A stretch of DNA of 8,139 bases from Chloroflexota bacterium (GTDB lineage Bacteria; Chloroflexota; Dehalococcoidia; Bin125): NCBI GenBank assembly GCA_027296805.1, contig JAPUIR010000165.1, forward strand, positions 1 to 8,139, read 5' to 3'. Below, one piece after another: positions 1 to 6,564 of this stretch. The position numbers and the translations under genes were made by a program. The notes under the pieces were generated by a model, which was not told where the DNA came from, did no database searches, and saw only the letters and a list, made by a program, of their open reading frames with translations. Position 1 is the first letter of the stretch. Each line of letters starts with the position of its first letter.

Positions 1-657
1 GCCGTCCTCATCGGCTCCGATGTCCTCTTGGAGACGCTCGATGGCGTCCGCCGTCGCCGAGGTGAAGTCCTCGTTGATCGTCATATTGCGATTCGGGTCG
101 TACCCGAGGTCGACGAGCGCCTGCTCGAGTTGCTCGACGTCAGGGCCATCGCTCATCCGGGTGTTGAAGGCCCGATAGGCCGGTAGCGTTCCTCGGAGGA
201 CGACGACGGGATCGGTGTTGACCTCGTACAGCACATCACCGGCATCGACCACCGTCCCTTCGGCGACGATCGCGGTCACCGTGCCTGTGAGGAGCCCGGG
301 AATCGTCATGACCCCGTCATCGGATGAACGGAAGGTCATGGGATCGGCCGCACCGTAGCCGAGCGTCCCTGAGAGCTCCTCGGTGACGACGAGGTCGGTT
401 CGCTGCACCGTTGCCGTGCTGAGGGTGAGTTCAGGCGCGGAGTCGTCGCCCGTTCCGTTGCTAACCAGGACGGCGATGGCGATACCGCCCAGCACCAATA
501 CGGCGACGGTGATGCCGATCCACAACCATTTCCTACCGGAGGTCTCACCAACCGATGTGGTCTCGATCGCTGCGCCTTCCTCGGAGGGCTCCATCGTCTC
601 CGGTGCGACCTCGAGTTCTTCTTGCACGTCGTCTGGCTCCATTCTGGTCGTATCCAT
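1..657 (-). CDS. Efflux periplasmic adaptor with peptidoglycan-binding domain (3' end cut by window)
   Basis: Reading the minus strand gives 219 codons without a stop up to the window edge, so the C-terminus is missing. The cytoplasmic N-terminus is acidic (1-40). One membrane segment follows at about 43-66, then an extracellular part with a half-lipoyl-like beta region (about 115-150, with GTVTAIVAEGTVVDAGDVLY). Next comes a PG_binding_1-like segment (about 171-215, GPDVEQLEQALVDLGY then TADAIERLQ). This order is typical of HlyD/MacA-like adaptors of Gram-positive ABC exporters, which link the pump to the wall. The ATG overlaps the stop of the upstream adaptor as TGATG, and GGAGGG (666-671) lies 8 nt before it, so translation is probably coupled. 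The substrate is unknown. The transporter ATPase and permease would be expected beyond position 1 (inference). Confidence 0.85.
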   Translation of the reverse strand, partial: MDTTRMEPDDVQEELEVAPETMEPSEEGAAIETTSVGETSGRKWLWIGITVAVLVLGGIAIAVLVSNGTGDDSAPELTLSTATVQRTDLVVTEELSGTLGYGAADPMTFRSSDDGVMTIPGLLTGTVTAIVAEGTVVDAGDVLYEVNTDPVVVLRGTLPAYRAFNTRMSDGPDVEQLEQALVDLGYDPNRNMTINEDFTSATADAIERLQEDIGADEDG

Positions 658-3332
658 CAGCCGTTCCCTCCGCCGCCGCCGCCGCGGGGACCGAAGCCCC
701 CGCCGAAGCCGCCCCCGGGCTGAGTCGGCGTCTGGGTGGTGGTTGCGGGCGCCGCTGTGGTCGCCGTGAAGCCACCGGTCAGGACAACGTCGCCCTCGGA
801 CAGGCCACTGAGGATGATCGTCTGCCCGTCCTGTGATGCGCCGGGCGTGACGCTGACCCGCTCGTCCTCACCGGACTCTGAGGGCACCAGCACGAACTGC
901 GCGCCGTCTTCCGTACGCACGGCGGTTGATGGGATGAGCAAGACGTCGCCGGTCACGTTGAGCAGCAGCGTGACAGAGGCGGTCATGCCGACGACCGGTG
1001 ACGGCCGGTCCGCCAGCGGCGCTTGGACGCCATCCGCTCCCCCGCCGCCGGGCGCGCGCCCGGCGCCTCCGGCGGCGATGCGATCGCGGATCGTTTGCTC
1101 GACGCCTTCCGGGAGCTCTACGCCGTCCGGCAGCGGCCCGCCGGCCTCGATCGCCGCGGCGACATCCTGAATCGTGACGCCGTCGGGCAGCTCGAGGCCG
1201 CCAAAGCCACCGGCGCCACGACCGCCGCCTCCATCGCCGCCGGGGGCGCCGAATCCGCCGGCGCCGCCGGCGGGCGGGAGCCCAGCGAAGAGCGCGCCGT
1301 CGCCGGCGTTCTGGACGAGCGCAGCGATCTGCGGCCCGAGCACCGCGAGTTCGGCCGTCGGGACAAGCTCGGCGACCGCGGGGTAGGTCACGACGCCCTG
1401 GGCGACGTCGGGCACGCTGGAGATGCTGACGACGCGGATCACGAATTGGGCATCGTCGAGCGCGTCGAACTGTGCCAGCCCGAGCTGGCCGGCTTCGATC
1501 GACTGGAAATCGGTCTCGGAGACGGTCAACGCGATCTCGACGGCGTCGGGATCCGCGACGACGAAGCCGACCTGCCCGGCGGCCACCGTGTCGCCCGTCG
1601 CGACGTTGATCGCGCCGACGATGCCGGCTCGCGGAGCGACAAGGACGAGGCCGTCCACGCGCTCGATCACTGCCGCCAGGCTGAGCTCGGCGAGGCGCAC
1701 CTCGTATTGCTGCAGGGTCGTGGCGAGGTCGTCGCCGTTGAGGCTCTGATCGAGCCGGGCCTCGGCGGCGGTGAGGCTGGCGCGCGCGCTGGCGAGCGAG
1801 AGGTCGGCTTCGGCGATGGAATCGGCGTTTGGACCGGAGCGGGTCCAGAGCTCACTCAGTTCCACGGCGTCCAGGTTGAGCTGTGCGGCGGTCAAGTTCT
1901 GGCCTGCCTGTTCGATGGCGAGGGCGCTGGGGTCGGCCAGCGTCGCTTGTCGGTCGACGGCGGCGGCCAATGCGGCCGCCCCTGCCGTCACGCCCAGCTC
2001 CGCCTCGCGAAGCTGAGCGGCGGAGACGGGCTCATCCAGGCCGGCCCGTTCGGCGCGGGCCGCGTTCAATGAGGCCTCGGAAGCGGCGAAGGTTGCTTCC
2101 GCTTGGCTGAGATCGGCGGCGGTCGGCTGCAGCAGGGATTCGCGTGCGGCGAGCGTCGAGGCGAGGCTGGCTTGAGCCACGCCCAGGGAGTCGAGAGCAC
2201 CTGCGGCGCCATCCAGGGCCGACAGATAGGAGGCGTTGGACTGAATCAGCGTGGTGGTGCGGCTGACGACGGTGCTGCTCTGGTTGTTCGGTCGCGCGAT
2301 CGAGTCGGTCAACGCCGCGATGTCGCCGGAACTGAGCGGCACGTCGCTTCCCGCGCAGACCGTGACCAGGCTGGAGACATCGCAGTAGGCGTCCTGCGCG
2401 CCCAAGAGGTTCGCCCAGGCTGTGTCCACGTTGGCCTCCGCCGCGCGCAGTCCGGCTTCGGCGCTGGCGAACGACGACTCGGCCTGCGCAACGCTCGCGT
2501 CCGACGCGGTGAGCTCCTGCGCGGTCGGACCGTCGACCAGACGGCGCAGGGCGTCTTCGGCCTGGCTGAACTGCGCTTGGGCGGAGAAGACGGCCTGGTC
2601 AGCGCGGGCGAAGTCCTCTGGGTCGGGAGGGGTGAGCAGCGTTTCGAGGCTGCGCTCAGCGGCGCTGAGCTGGACTTCCGCGTTGGCGACCGCCTGCGCG
2701 GCGGATTCCAAGTCGGCCGTCGAAGGGTTGAGCAAGCTCTCCAACGCGGCTTGGGCCGACGCGAATTGTGCCCGCGCGTTTGCAGTCTGTTGCTCGGCGG
2801 CGGCGATCGTCGAGGCGGCCGGGCCAGCGACGGCCGTTGCCAGGCTCCCCTCCGCGCTATCGAATTGGACCTGGGCGGAGGCAAGCGAGCCCTCGGAGTT
2901 CGCGACCGCCTCCGCGGAAGGCGTTTGGAGATCCTCCAGCCGGAGTTGGGCGACCGCGAGTTGGATCTGTGCCGTCTCCAGATCGCGCAGGGCGTCGGAA
3001 TTGGAAAGTGTGGCCAGGAGCTGTCCCGCCTCGACGGTCTGGCCGGTGCTGACGGCGATGGAGGCGACTTCTCCGGCAGACGTGAAGGGCACATCGCCGG
3101 AGCTGGCCGCGGCGACCGTTCCGCTGGTGTCGAGCGTGCTGACGAGTTGGCCCCGTGTCACCACGGCGGTCTGGGGTGGGAGCGTGCTGCCAGAATCGCC
3201 GTCGAAGAAGGCGAAGTAGACGAGTAGCACGCCGACGGCGATCAGCGTCGCAGCCGCTGCCCAGCGCAGCCGGCGGCCCGAGCCGGCGCTGCGTTCGTTG
3301 AGTAGCGCGCCAAGGTCTTTGTCGATCGACAT
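657..3332 (-). CDS. Very long HlyD/MacA-family membrane-fusion adaptor (891 aa)
   Basis: This is an efflux adaptor anchored by one membrane helix (about 22-43). The first lipoyl half is at about 80-112 (SAGEVASIAVSTGQTVEAGQLLATL). An Ala/Gln/Glu-rich coiled coil follows at 113-555, then the second lipoyl half (558-592, VAPRAGIVGAINVATGDTVAAGQ) and a beta-barrel (about 597-655 and 778-800, ending GMTASVTLLL). A membrane-proximal region and a Gly-rich tail (872-891) close the protein. Typical relatives are roughly 350-550 residues. The excess comes from about nine ~32-residue helical repeats, a Cys-containing mid-segment (C317, C326) and a ~120-residue Gly-rich insert in the beta-barrel. The reading frame is open further upstream, but ATG 3332 is preferred: GGAGGG (3339-3344) lies 6 nt before it and the protein then begins just before its membrane anchor. 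It is the first gene of the adaptor operon, with a candidate regulated promoter upstream. Confidence 0.9.
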   Translation of the reverse strand: MSIDKDLGALLNERSAGSGRRLRWAAAATLIAVGVLLVYFAFFDGDSGSTLPPQTAVVTRGQLVSTLDTSGTVAAASSGDVPFTSAGEVASIAVSTGQTVEAGQLLATLSNSDALRDLETAQIQLAVAQLRLEDLQTPSAEAVANSEGSLASAQVQFDSAEGSLATAVAGPAASTIAAAEQQTANARAQFASAQAALESLLNPSTADLESAAQAVANAEVQLSAAERSLETLLTPPDPEDFARADQAVFSAQAQFSQAEDALRRLVDGPTAQELTASDASVAQAESSFASAEAGLRAAEANVDTAWANLLGAQDAYCDVSSLVTVCAGSDVPLSSGDIAALTDSIARPNNQSSTVVSRTTTLIQSNASYLSALDGAAGALDSLGVAQASLASTLAARESLLQPTAADLSQAEATFAASEASLNAARAERAGLDEPVSAAQLREAELGVTAGAAALAAAVDRQATLADPSALAIEQAGQNLTAAQLNLDAVELSELWTRSGPNADSIAEADLSLASARASLTAAEARLDQSLNGDDLATTLQQYEVRLAELSLAAVIERVDGLVLVAPRAGIVGAINVATGDTVAAGQVGFVVADPDAVEIALTVSETDFQSIEAGQLGLAQFDALDDAQFVIRVVSISSVPDVAQGVVTYPAVAELVPTAELAVLGPQIAALVQNAGDGALFAGLPPAGGAGGFGAPGGDGGGGRGAGGFGGLELPDGVTIQDVAAAIEAGGPLPDGVELPEGVEQTIRDRIAAGGAGRAPGGGGADGVQAPLADRPSPVVGMTASVTLLLNVTGDVLLIPSTAVRTEDGAQFVLVPSESGEDERVSVTPGASQDGQTIILSGLSEGDVVLTGGFTATTAAPATTTQTPTQPGGGFGGGFGPRGGGGGGNG
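1002..1370 (-). other. Gly-rich insert in the adaptor beta-barrel domain
   Basis: Residues about 655-777 separate the strand VVTYPAVAEL from PVVGMTASVTLLL, which in ordinary HlyD/MacA adaptors are joined by a short loop. The insert contains a Gly/Phe tract (689-712) and a small motif present nearly twice, LPDGVTIQDVAAAIEAGG and LPDGVELPEGVEQTIRDRI. A second Gly-rich stretch (753-768) follows. It looks like a small helical element held between flexible linkers. I recognise no known domain. Confidence 0.6.
1758..2930 (-). repeat. About nine ~32-residue helical repeats in the adaptor coiled coil
   Basis: Residues about 135-525 of the large adaptor are built from units that open with a Pro/Gly turn (TPSAEAV, GPAASTI, NPSTADL, TPPDPEDF, GPTAQEL, QPTAADL, EPVSAAQL, DPSALAI, GPNADSI). 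Each continues as an Ala-rich amphipathic helix with Leu or Phe at heptad-like spacing. The first five openings are 31-33 residues apart. Five units precede and four follow a non-repetitive polar segment. The repeat is visible in the protein; codons differ between units, so it is not a recent DNA-level tandem duplication. Confidence 0.8.
2217..2408 (-). other. Cys-containing polar segment at the middle of the adaptor coiled coil
   Basis: Residues about 309-372 of the large adaptor break the Ala-rich repeat. They hold the protein's only two cysteines (C317 and C326, nine residues apart) and are rich in Ser, Thr and Asn. The segment sits at the midpoint of the helical domain (113-555), where a helical-hairpin adaptor has its tip. 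A disulphide at the tip is plausible because this part lies outside the membrane; this is inference. Confidence 0.5.
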
Positions 3333-3354
3333 CCGACGCCCTCCGCATCTGTGT

Positions 3355-3395
3355 GCCTTCGAGCGTATGGAGAGCGATCTAAGGGCCGCGTAAGA
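3355..3395 (-). promoter_or_regulatory. Candidate regulated promoter of the adaptor operon
   Basis: Read on the minus strand, the half-site TCTTAC (3395-3390) is followed after 5 bp by CCTTAG (3384-3379). After a further 11 bp comes TACGCT (3367-3362), a TANNNT -10 box. Transcription would start near 3355, giving a leader of about 23 nt that contains the GGAGGG ribosome-binding site before ATG 3332. Direct half-sites 11 bp apart that replace the -35 element are the known layout of PhoB/OmpR-activated promoters. The same layout with the same 11-bp gap occurs before the response regulator gene in this window. Confidence 0.6.
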
Positions 3396-3405
3396 CGGCG
3401 CGCGA

Positions 3406-3425
3406 TCTGACGGAGTTCTTACGCG
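3406..3425 (+). promoter_or_regulatory. Candidate operator facing the lipoprotein gene
   Basis: TCTGAC (3406-3411), 5 bp, then TCTTAC (3417-3422) followed by GCG points rightwards, towards the lipoprotein. Together with the oppositely oriented site at 3387-3395 it makes an inverted pair of the 9-mer TCTTACGCG. No clean TANNNT box lies 11 bp further on; the nearest sequence, around 3434-3441, is a poor -10. The site may therefore work at a distance or belong to the adaptor promoter. Confidence 0.4.
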
Positions 3426-3614
3426 GGATGTCGGATCGATTACGGAAGAGGGGAGGGGCTGGGCCGATGGGTCTTGCACGTGCGAGTCACGGATCGGTCG
3501 CTGTGGGGCCATACAGGAACCTTATGCCGCTGTCCCTACGGTTCGATTGGCGGAGGGCAGTGGGGCTTCAGCGCGGTGAAGTTCCGCGGAGAGAGTCTTC
3601 GGAAAGGGATCCCT

Positions 3615-4574
3615 GTGCGTTCCGCAATCCTTGCTCTGCTCGCGCTGCTCGTTGCCGTTCTCACCGTCTCGTGTGGTGGTTCAGACGACGGGAAAAGCTC
3701 CACGGACGAGCCGGAGGCGGTGGTCGCCGCCGAGGGGCAACGCGACAGCGGGGAACAAGCGGAAGAGCCAACGAGTACTGGCAGTGAGCCAGCGAACGCC
3801 AGCGATACGGCCGAGGACGAGCCAGCACCGGACGAGCCCGACGGCGCCGCGACGGGCGGGCCCTCGGCGGCCACCCGGGCGGCTTTCCTCGACTGCCTGG
3901 CCGAGGAGGGGATCGAACTCGGCGGCGCCACCGACGGGCAAGCCCCCGTCGACGAGGCAACTGCCACGGCGCGCGAACGCTGTGCGGAAGAGGTGGGGCT
4001 CGATCCGGATCTGGCGGGCCAGCGGGGTGGCGCTGGGGGCTTCGCGGGAGGCGGGGGATTTGGTGAGGGTGGCTTCGGCGAAGGTGGCTTTGGGGCTCGA
4101 ATCCTGACCTGTCTCGGCGAACAAGGCCTGTCGATCGATGGAATTGGGAGCCTGGCCGATCTCGGGCTCGGCCAGGGGCGGCAGGGTGGTCTCGATGCTG
4201 ACGCTGCGCAGGGGTTGGACCCGGCCGATGCGATTCGCGCCGTGGCGGAGCTGTTGGAGATCGATCCCGATGACCCCGCCGTCGTGGCCGCGTTCGAGGC
4301 CTGTTTCCTTGACGCCGGCGGCCCCGGCAGACTTGGCGGTGCGCCGATCTCGGGCGATGAGAGCCTGATCGAAGCGATCGCCTCGTGTTTGCAAGCGCAG
4401 GGGATTGCGGCGGAGCTGGACGCAAGCGCCGACGCTGACGGGCAGTTCAGTGGCTTGATCGCCCTGGCGGAGCAGCTCAGCTTGGACCTCACCGATCCCG
4501 TGACCCTGCCCGCGCTGCAAGCTTGTTTGCTCGACCCGAGCGCCGGCGAGGCGGCCGACGGGGACGCCGGCTGA
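3615..4574 (+). CDS. Putative lipoprotein with three Cys-paired repeats and a Gly/Phe tract
   Basis: This is a predicted 319-residue lipoprotein. Signal peptide 1-19 has Arg2 and a hydrophobic Ala/Leu/Val core, and the lipobox LTVSC puts the lipid-modified Cys at 20. An acidic Ser/Thr/Glu/Pro linker (21-85) would lift the rest off the membrane. Three related units follow: C94-LAEEGI to C123, C166-LGEQGL to C230, and C258-LQAQGI to C304. Six cysteines allow three disulphides. A Gly/Phe tract (137-160) lies between units 1 and 2. Units 2 and 3 also share a second half, ending FEACFLD and LQACLLD. I do not recognise the family with certainty; the C-L-x-x-x-G pattern recalls small actinobacterial secreted proteins with a CMRENG motif that I believe are found near efflux adaptors (recollection, not checked). 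GTG 3615 is chosen because AAGGGA lies 5 nt upstream and gives a compact signal peptide; GTG 3576 and ATG 3474 are in-frame alternatives. Confidence 0.75.
   Translation: MRSAILALLALLVAVLTVSCGGSDDGKSSTDEPEAVVAAEGQRDSGEQAEEPTSTGSEPANASDTAEDEPAPDEPDGAATGGPSAATRAAFLDCLAEEGIELGGATDGQAPVDEATATARERCAEEVGLDPDLAGQRGGAGGFAGGGGFGEGGFGEGGFGARILTCLGEQGLSIDGIGSLADLGLGQGRQGGLDADAAQGLDPADAIRAVAELLEIDPDDPAVVAAFEACFLDAGGPGRLGGAPISGDESLIEAIASCLQAQGIAAELDASADADGQFSGLIALAEQLSLDLTDPVTLPALQACLLDPSAGEAADGDAG
3876..4538 (+). repeat. Threefold Cys-Leu-x-x-x-Gly repeat in the lipoprotein
   Basis: Residues about 88-308 contain three diverged copies. Each begins with a hydrophobic residue a few positions before Cys-Leu, then x-x-x-Gly-Ile/Leu, and ends at a second Cys. 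The Cys-to-Cys distances are 29, 64 and 46 residues. Copies 2 and 3 align well over their last 28 residues (Ala-Glu, Leu, Asp-Pro, Ala-Cys and Leu-Asp positions conserved). The extra length of copy 2 comes from a Gly/Leu/Asp-rich loop. Confidence 0.6.
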
Positions 4575-4581
4575 CCGTGTC

Positions 4582-5904
4582 CTAGTGCGCCTGGCTCTTG
4601 CTCGGGCTGGGGATGCCGTCCCAAGTGACGGGCGCCGATTGCGGTTCCGTGCCGGAACTCGGCCGCGGTTTGGGACCGGCTGCCTGCGAATGAGCGGGGA
4701 GATGGACATCGACGATGAGGCCGCCGCCGGGGCGAGGCTGCGCTGAGACATGGCCGCCGTGGGCGTGCGCGATGGAACGGACGATGGCCAGGCCGAGTCC
4801 GACACCGCCCGTTGCATGGCTGCGCGACCGGTCGAGCCGAGCAAACCGATCGAAGAGGCCAGCGACGCGGTCGGCGGGGATGATTGTCCCGGTGTTCTCG
4901 ACGCGGAGAGCGACGCCGTCAGCGGTCGGCTTCGTCCTGACGTCGATGGTGCCGTCTGGGACGTTGTGATTGCATGCGTTGGCGATCAGGTTGTCGACGA
5001 GACGGGAGAGAAGATGCGTGTCGCCGCGCAGTGGCGCCGATTCCAGATTCGTCGCGACGCGGAGTCGCATCCGTTCGATCTCTGGTCGACGATCCTCGAG
5101 CGCCGCGCGGGCCTGGTCTCGGAGATCCGTTCGCTCGTACGCGCCGATACCGGCTTCCGCCTGCGCCAGGATCAACAGCCGGGCGATCACGTTCTCCGCG
5201 CGTTGCAACGCGGTTCGAACGACGCGATGTGTCTCCGCGAGTTCATCCTTGGTGGGCGCGGGTTGGGACAGGGTCACCTCGAGTTCGGTCCCGATAATCG
5301 TCAGTGGCGTGCGGAGCTCGTGGGACGCATTGGCCGCGAATTCGCGTTGGGCAGCGAAAGCGTGCTCGAGCCGCTCCAGCATCGAGTCGAACTGGTCGCC
5401 CAACTCGCGTAGTTCGTCATGCGGCCCAGCGAGCGCGACGCGCTCATGCAGATTGTCGTTGCTGATCCGTCGCGCCGCCCGCGTTACCTGACGGATCGGC
5501 CGAAGCTGGCGCCCGGCCAGGAACCACCCGACCACGATCGAGATCATGCCGATGGAGGCGAGCGCGACCCCGGAGCGCAACAGGATGTCGTTGAGCAGGT
5601 CGCTCTCGACCTCAGCGCCAGCCTGGTCGATCAACTCGCCGAAACCCAACTGGTCGGCCCCGCCCCCGGGCCGCAGGCCACGCTCGGGGCGAAACGAGTC
5701 CGGGTCGACGCCGAGATTCTCCGCCACCTGTTGGCGGAGCCGTTCACGGTCGCCGGGCAGAGCGGCGTCGACAAGGGCGTAGTTGACGACCAGCAGGACG
5801 GCGCCGAGGGCAAGAAAGACGCCGCCGTACCAGAGGGTGAGCCGGAGGCGGATTGAGCGCTGCGGCAGAGCGGGGCCGCGAATCGCCCGATGGCGGCGAG
5901 TCAC
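4582..5904 (-). CDS. Two-component sensor histidine kinase
   Basis: This is a 440-residue membrane sensor kinase that would phosphorylate the response regulator encoded just upstream. Membrane helices are at about 22-45 and 112-130. They enclose a short extracytoplasmic sensor (about 46-110) with a Gly-rich, charged sequence and no recognised ligand motif. HAMP spans about 131-183. The H box is SHELRTP with His195. The N box is at 302-313 (LVDNLIANACNH), the F box around LFDRFARLDRS, and the G2 box is GGVGLGLAI (366-374). The G1 box reads ENTGT rather than DxGxG, a variant I know from actinobacterial kinases of this class. Residues 404-440 are a Pro/Ser-rich tail beyond the catalytic domain. 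The start is GTG, overlapping the regulator's TGA as GTGA, so the two are translationally coupled. The stop lies 7 bp from that of the convergent lipoprotein gene. Confidence 0.95.
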   Translation of the reverse strand: MTRRHRAIRGPALPQRSIRLRLTLWYGGVFLALGAVLLVVNYALVDAALPGDRERLRQQVAENLGVDPDSFRPERGLRPGGGADQLGFGELIDQAGAEVESDLLNDILLRSGVALASIGMISIVVGWFLAGRQLRPIRQVTRAARRISNDNLHERVALAGPHDELRELGDQFDSMLERLEHAFAAQREFAANASHELRTPLTIIGTELEVTLSQPAPTKDELAETHRVVRTALQRAENVIARLLILAQAEAGIGAYERTDLRDQARAALEDRRPEIERMRLRVATNLESAPLRGDTHLLSRLVDNLIANACNHNVPDGTIDVRTKPTADGVALRVENTGTIIPADRVAGLFDRFARLDRSRSHATGGVGLGLAIVRSIAHAHGGHVSAQPRPGGGLIVDVHLPAHSQAAGPKPRPSSGTEPQSAPVTWDGIPSPSKSQAH

Positions 5905-6554
5905 AGCCGGTATCCAACGCCGATCACCGTGTCGATCACGGCGGGCTGACCGAGGGATCGGCGCAGGGTCATCATGGACACGCGTACGACATTGGTGAAC
6001 GGGTCAGCGTTCTCGTCCCAGGCCTTCTCCAGAAGCTCTTCGGAACTGACGACCCGTCCTTCTGCTTCGAGCAGCACCTGCAAGACGGCGAACTCTTTTG
6101 GCGTCAGGTCCACAGCAGCCCCGTCCCGGGTGACCGAGCGCCGCGCGGGATCGAGCTCGATTCCCGAACGCCGGAGGACTGGCGGTACCCGTGCCGGTGA
6201 GCGCCGCCCCAGGGCGCGTAAGCGCGCCACGAGCTCAACGAACTCGAATGGCTTCGCGAGGTAGTCGTCCGCGCCAAGCTCAAGGCCCGCGACCCGGTCG
6301 TTGACGGCGCCCGATGCGGTCAGCATCAGGATGCGGGCGTCGCAGCCGGAGTCGATGAGGGCGCGACAGACATCGTCGCCATGCAGACGTGGTAGGTCGC
6401 GGTCGAGAACGACGGCGTCGTAGTCGTGGACGAGCCCTTTGTCGAGGGCAGCATCACCGTCGTTGGCGATGTCGACCGCCATTCCCTCGCGGCGCAGGCC
6501 GCGCGCGATCGCACGCGCGAGATCGGGCTCATCTTCGACGACTAGGACGCGCAT
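5901..6554 (-). CDS. OmpR/PhoB-family response regulator
   Basis: This 217-residue DNA-binding regulator is a normal size for the family. The receiver domain (1-115) has the acidic pair Glu7-Asp8, phospho-acceptor Asp51 (VVLDRDLP), Thr79 and Lys101 (KPFEF). The winged-helix output domain (about 128-217) shows LTPKEFAVLQVLL, the recognition-helix stretch NVVRVSMMTLRR and the closing VIGVGYRL hairpin. The frame stays open upstream to 6899, but ATG 6554 is chosen because MRVLVVEDEPD is the canonical family N-terminus and a G-rich GGGGG (6560-6564) lies 5 nt before it. Three TCTTAC half-sites and a -10 box precede it, which suggests positive autoregulation. It is the first gene of the regulator-kinase operon. 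Confidence 0.95.
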   Translation of the reverse strand: MRVLVVEDEPDLARAIARGLRREGMAVDIANDGDAALDKGLVHDYDAVVLDRDLPRLHGDDVCRALIDSGCDARILMLTASGAVNDRVAGLELGADDYLAKPFEFVELVARLRALGRRSPARVPPVLRRSGIELDPARRSVTRDGAAVDLTPKEFAVLQVLLEAEGRVVSSEELLEKAWDENADPFTNVVRVSMMTLRRSLGQPAVIDTVIGVGYRL

Positions 6555-6564
6555 ACTTGCCCCC

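Noticed and set aside
1023..2072. Long plus-strand open frame (349 codons) opposite the adaptor
   Set aside because: It is antisense to a clear adaptor gene, shows no family motif, and is explained by the lack of stops opposite GC-rich codons.
2103..3227. Second long plus-strand open frame (374 codons) opposite the adaptor
   Set aside because: Same reason: a shadow of the Ala/Glu/Gln-rich coiled-coil codons, with Arg/Gly-rich composition and no recognisable domain.
3476..3483. GCACGTGC palindrome in the lipoprotein upstream region
   Set aside because: An 8-bp palindrome in GC-rich DNA is expected by chance, and it lacks a partner site.
3333..3512. 60-residue N-terminal extension of the adaptor
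   Set aside because: It would run through the promoter and operator and place a charged stretch before the membrane anchor; ATG 3332 has a strong ribosome-binding site.
3537..3542. TACGGT as a -10 box for the lipoprotein
   Set aside because: It fits TANNNT, but no -35 or phased operator stands at a suitable distance, and such hexamers are common by chance.
6215..6222. CGCGTAAG resembling the operator 9-mer
   Set aside because: It lies inside the regulator coding region (codons for RLRALGRR), lacks the final A, and has no phased second half-site.
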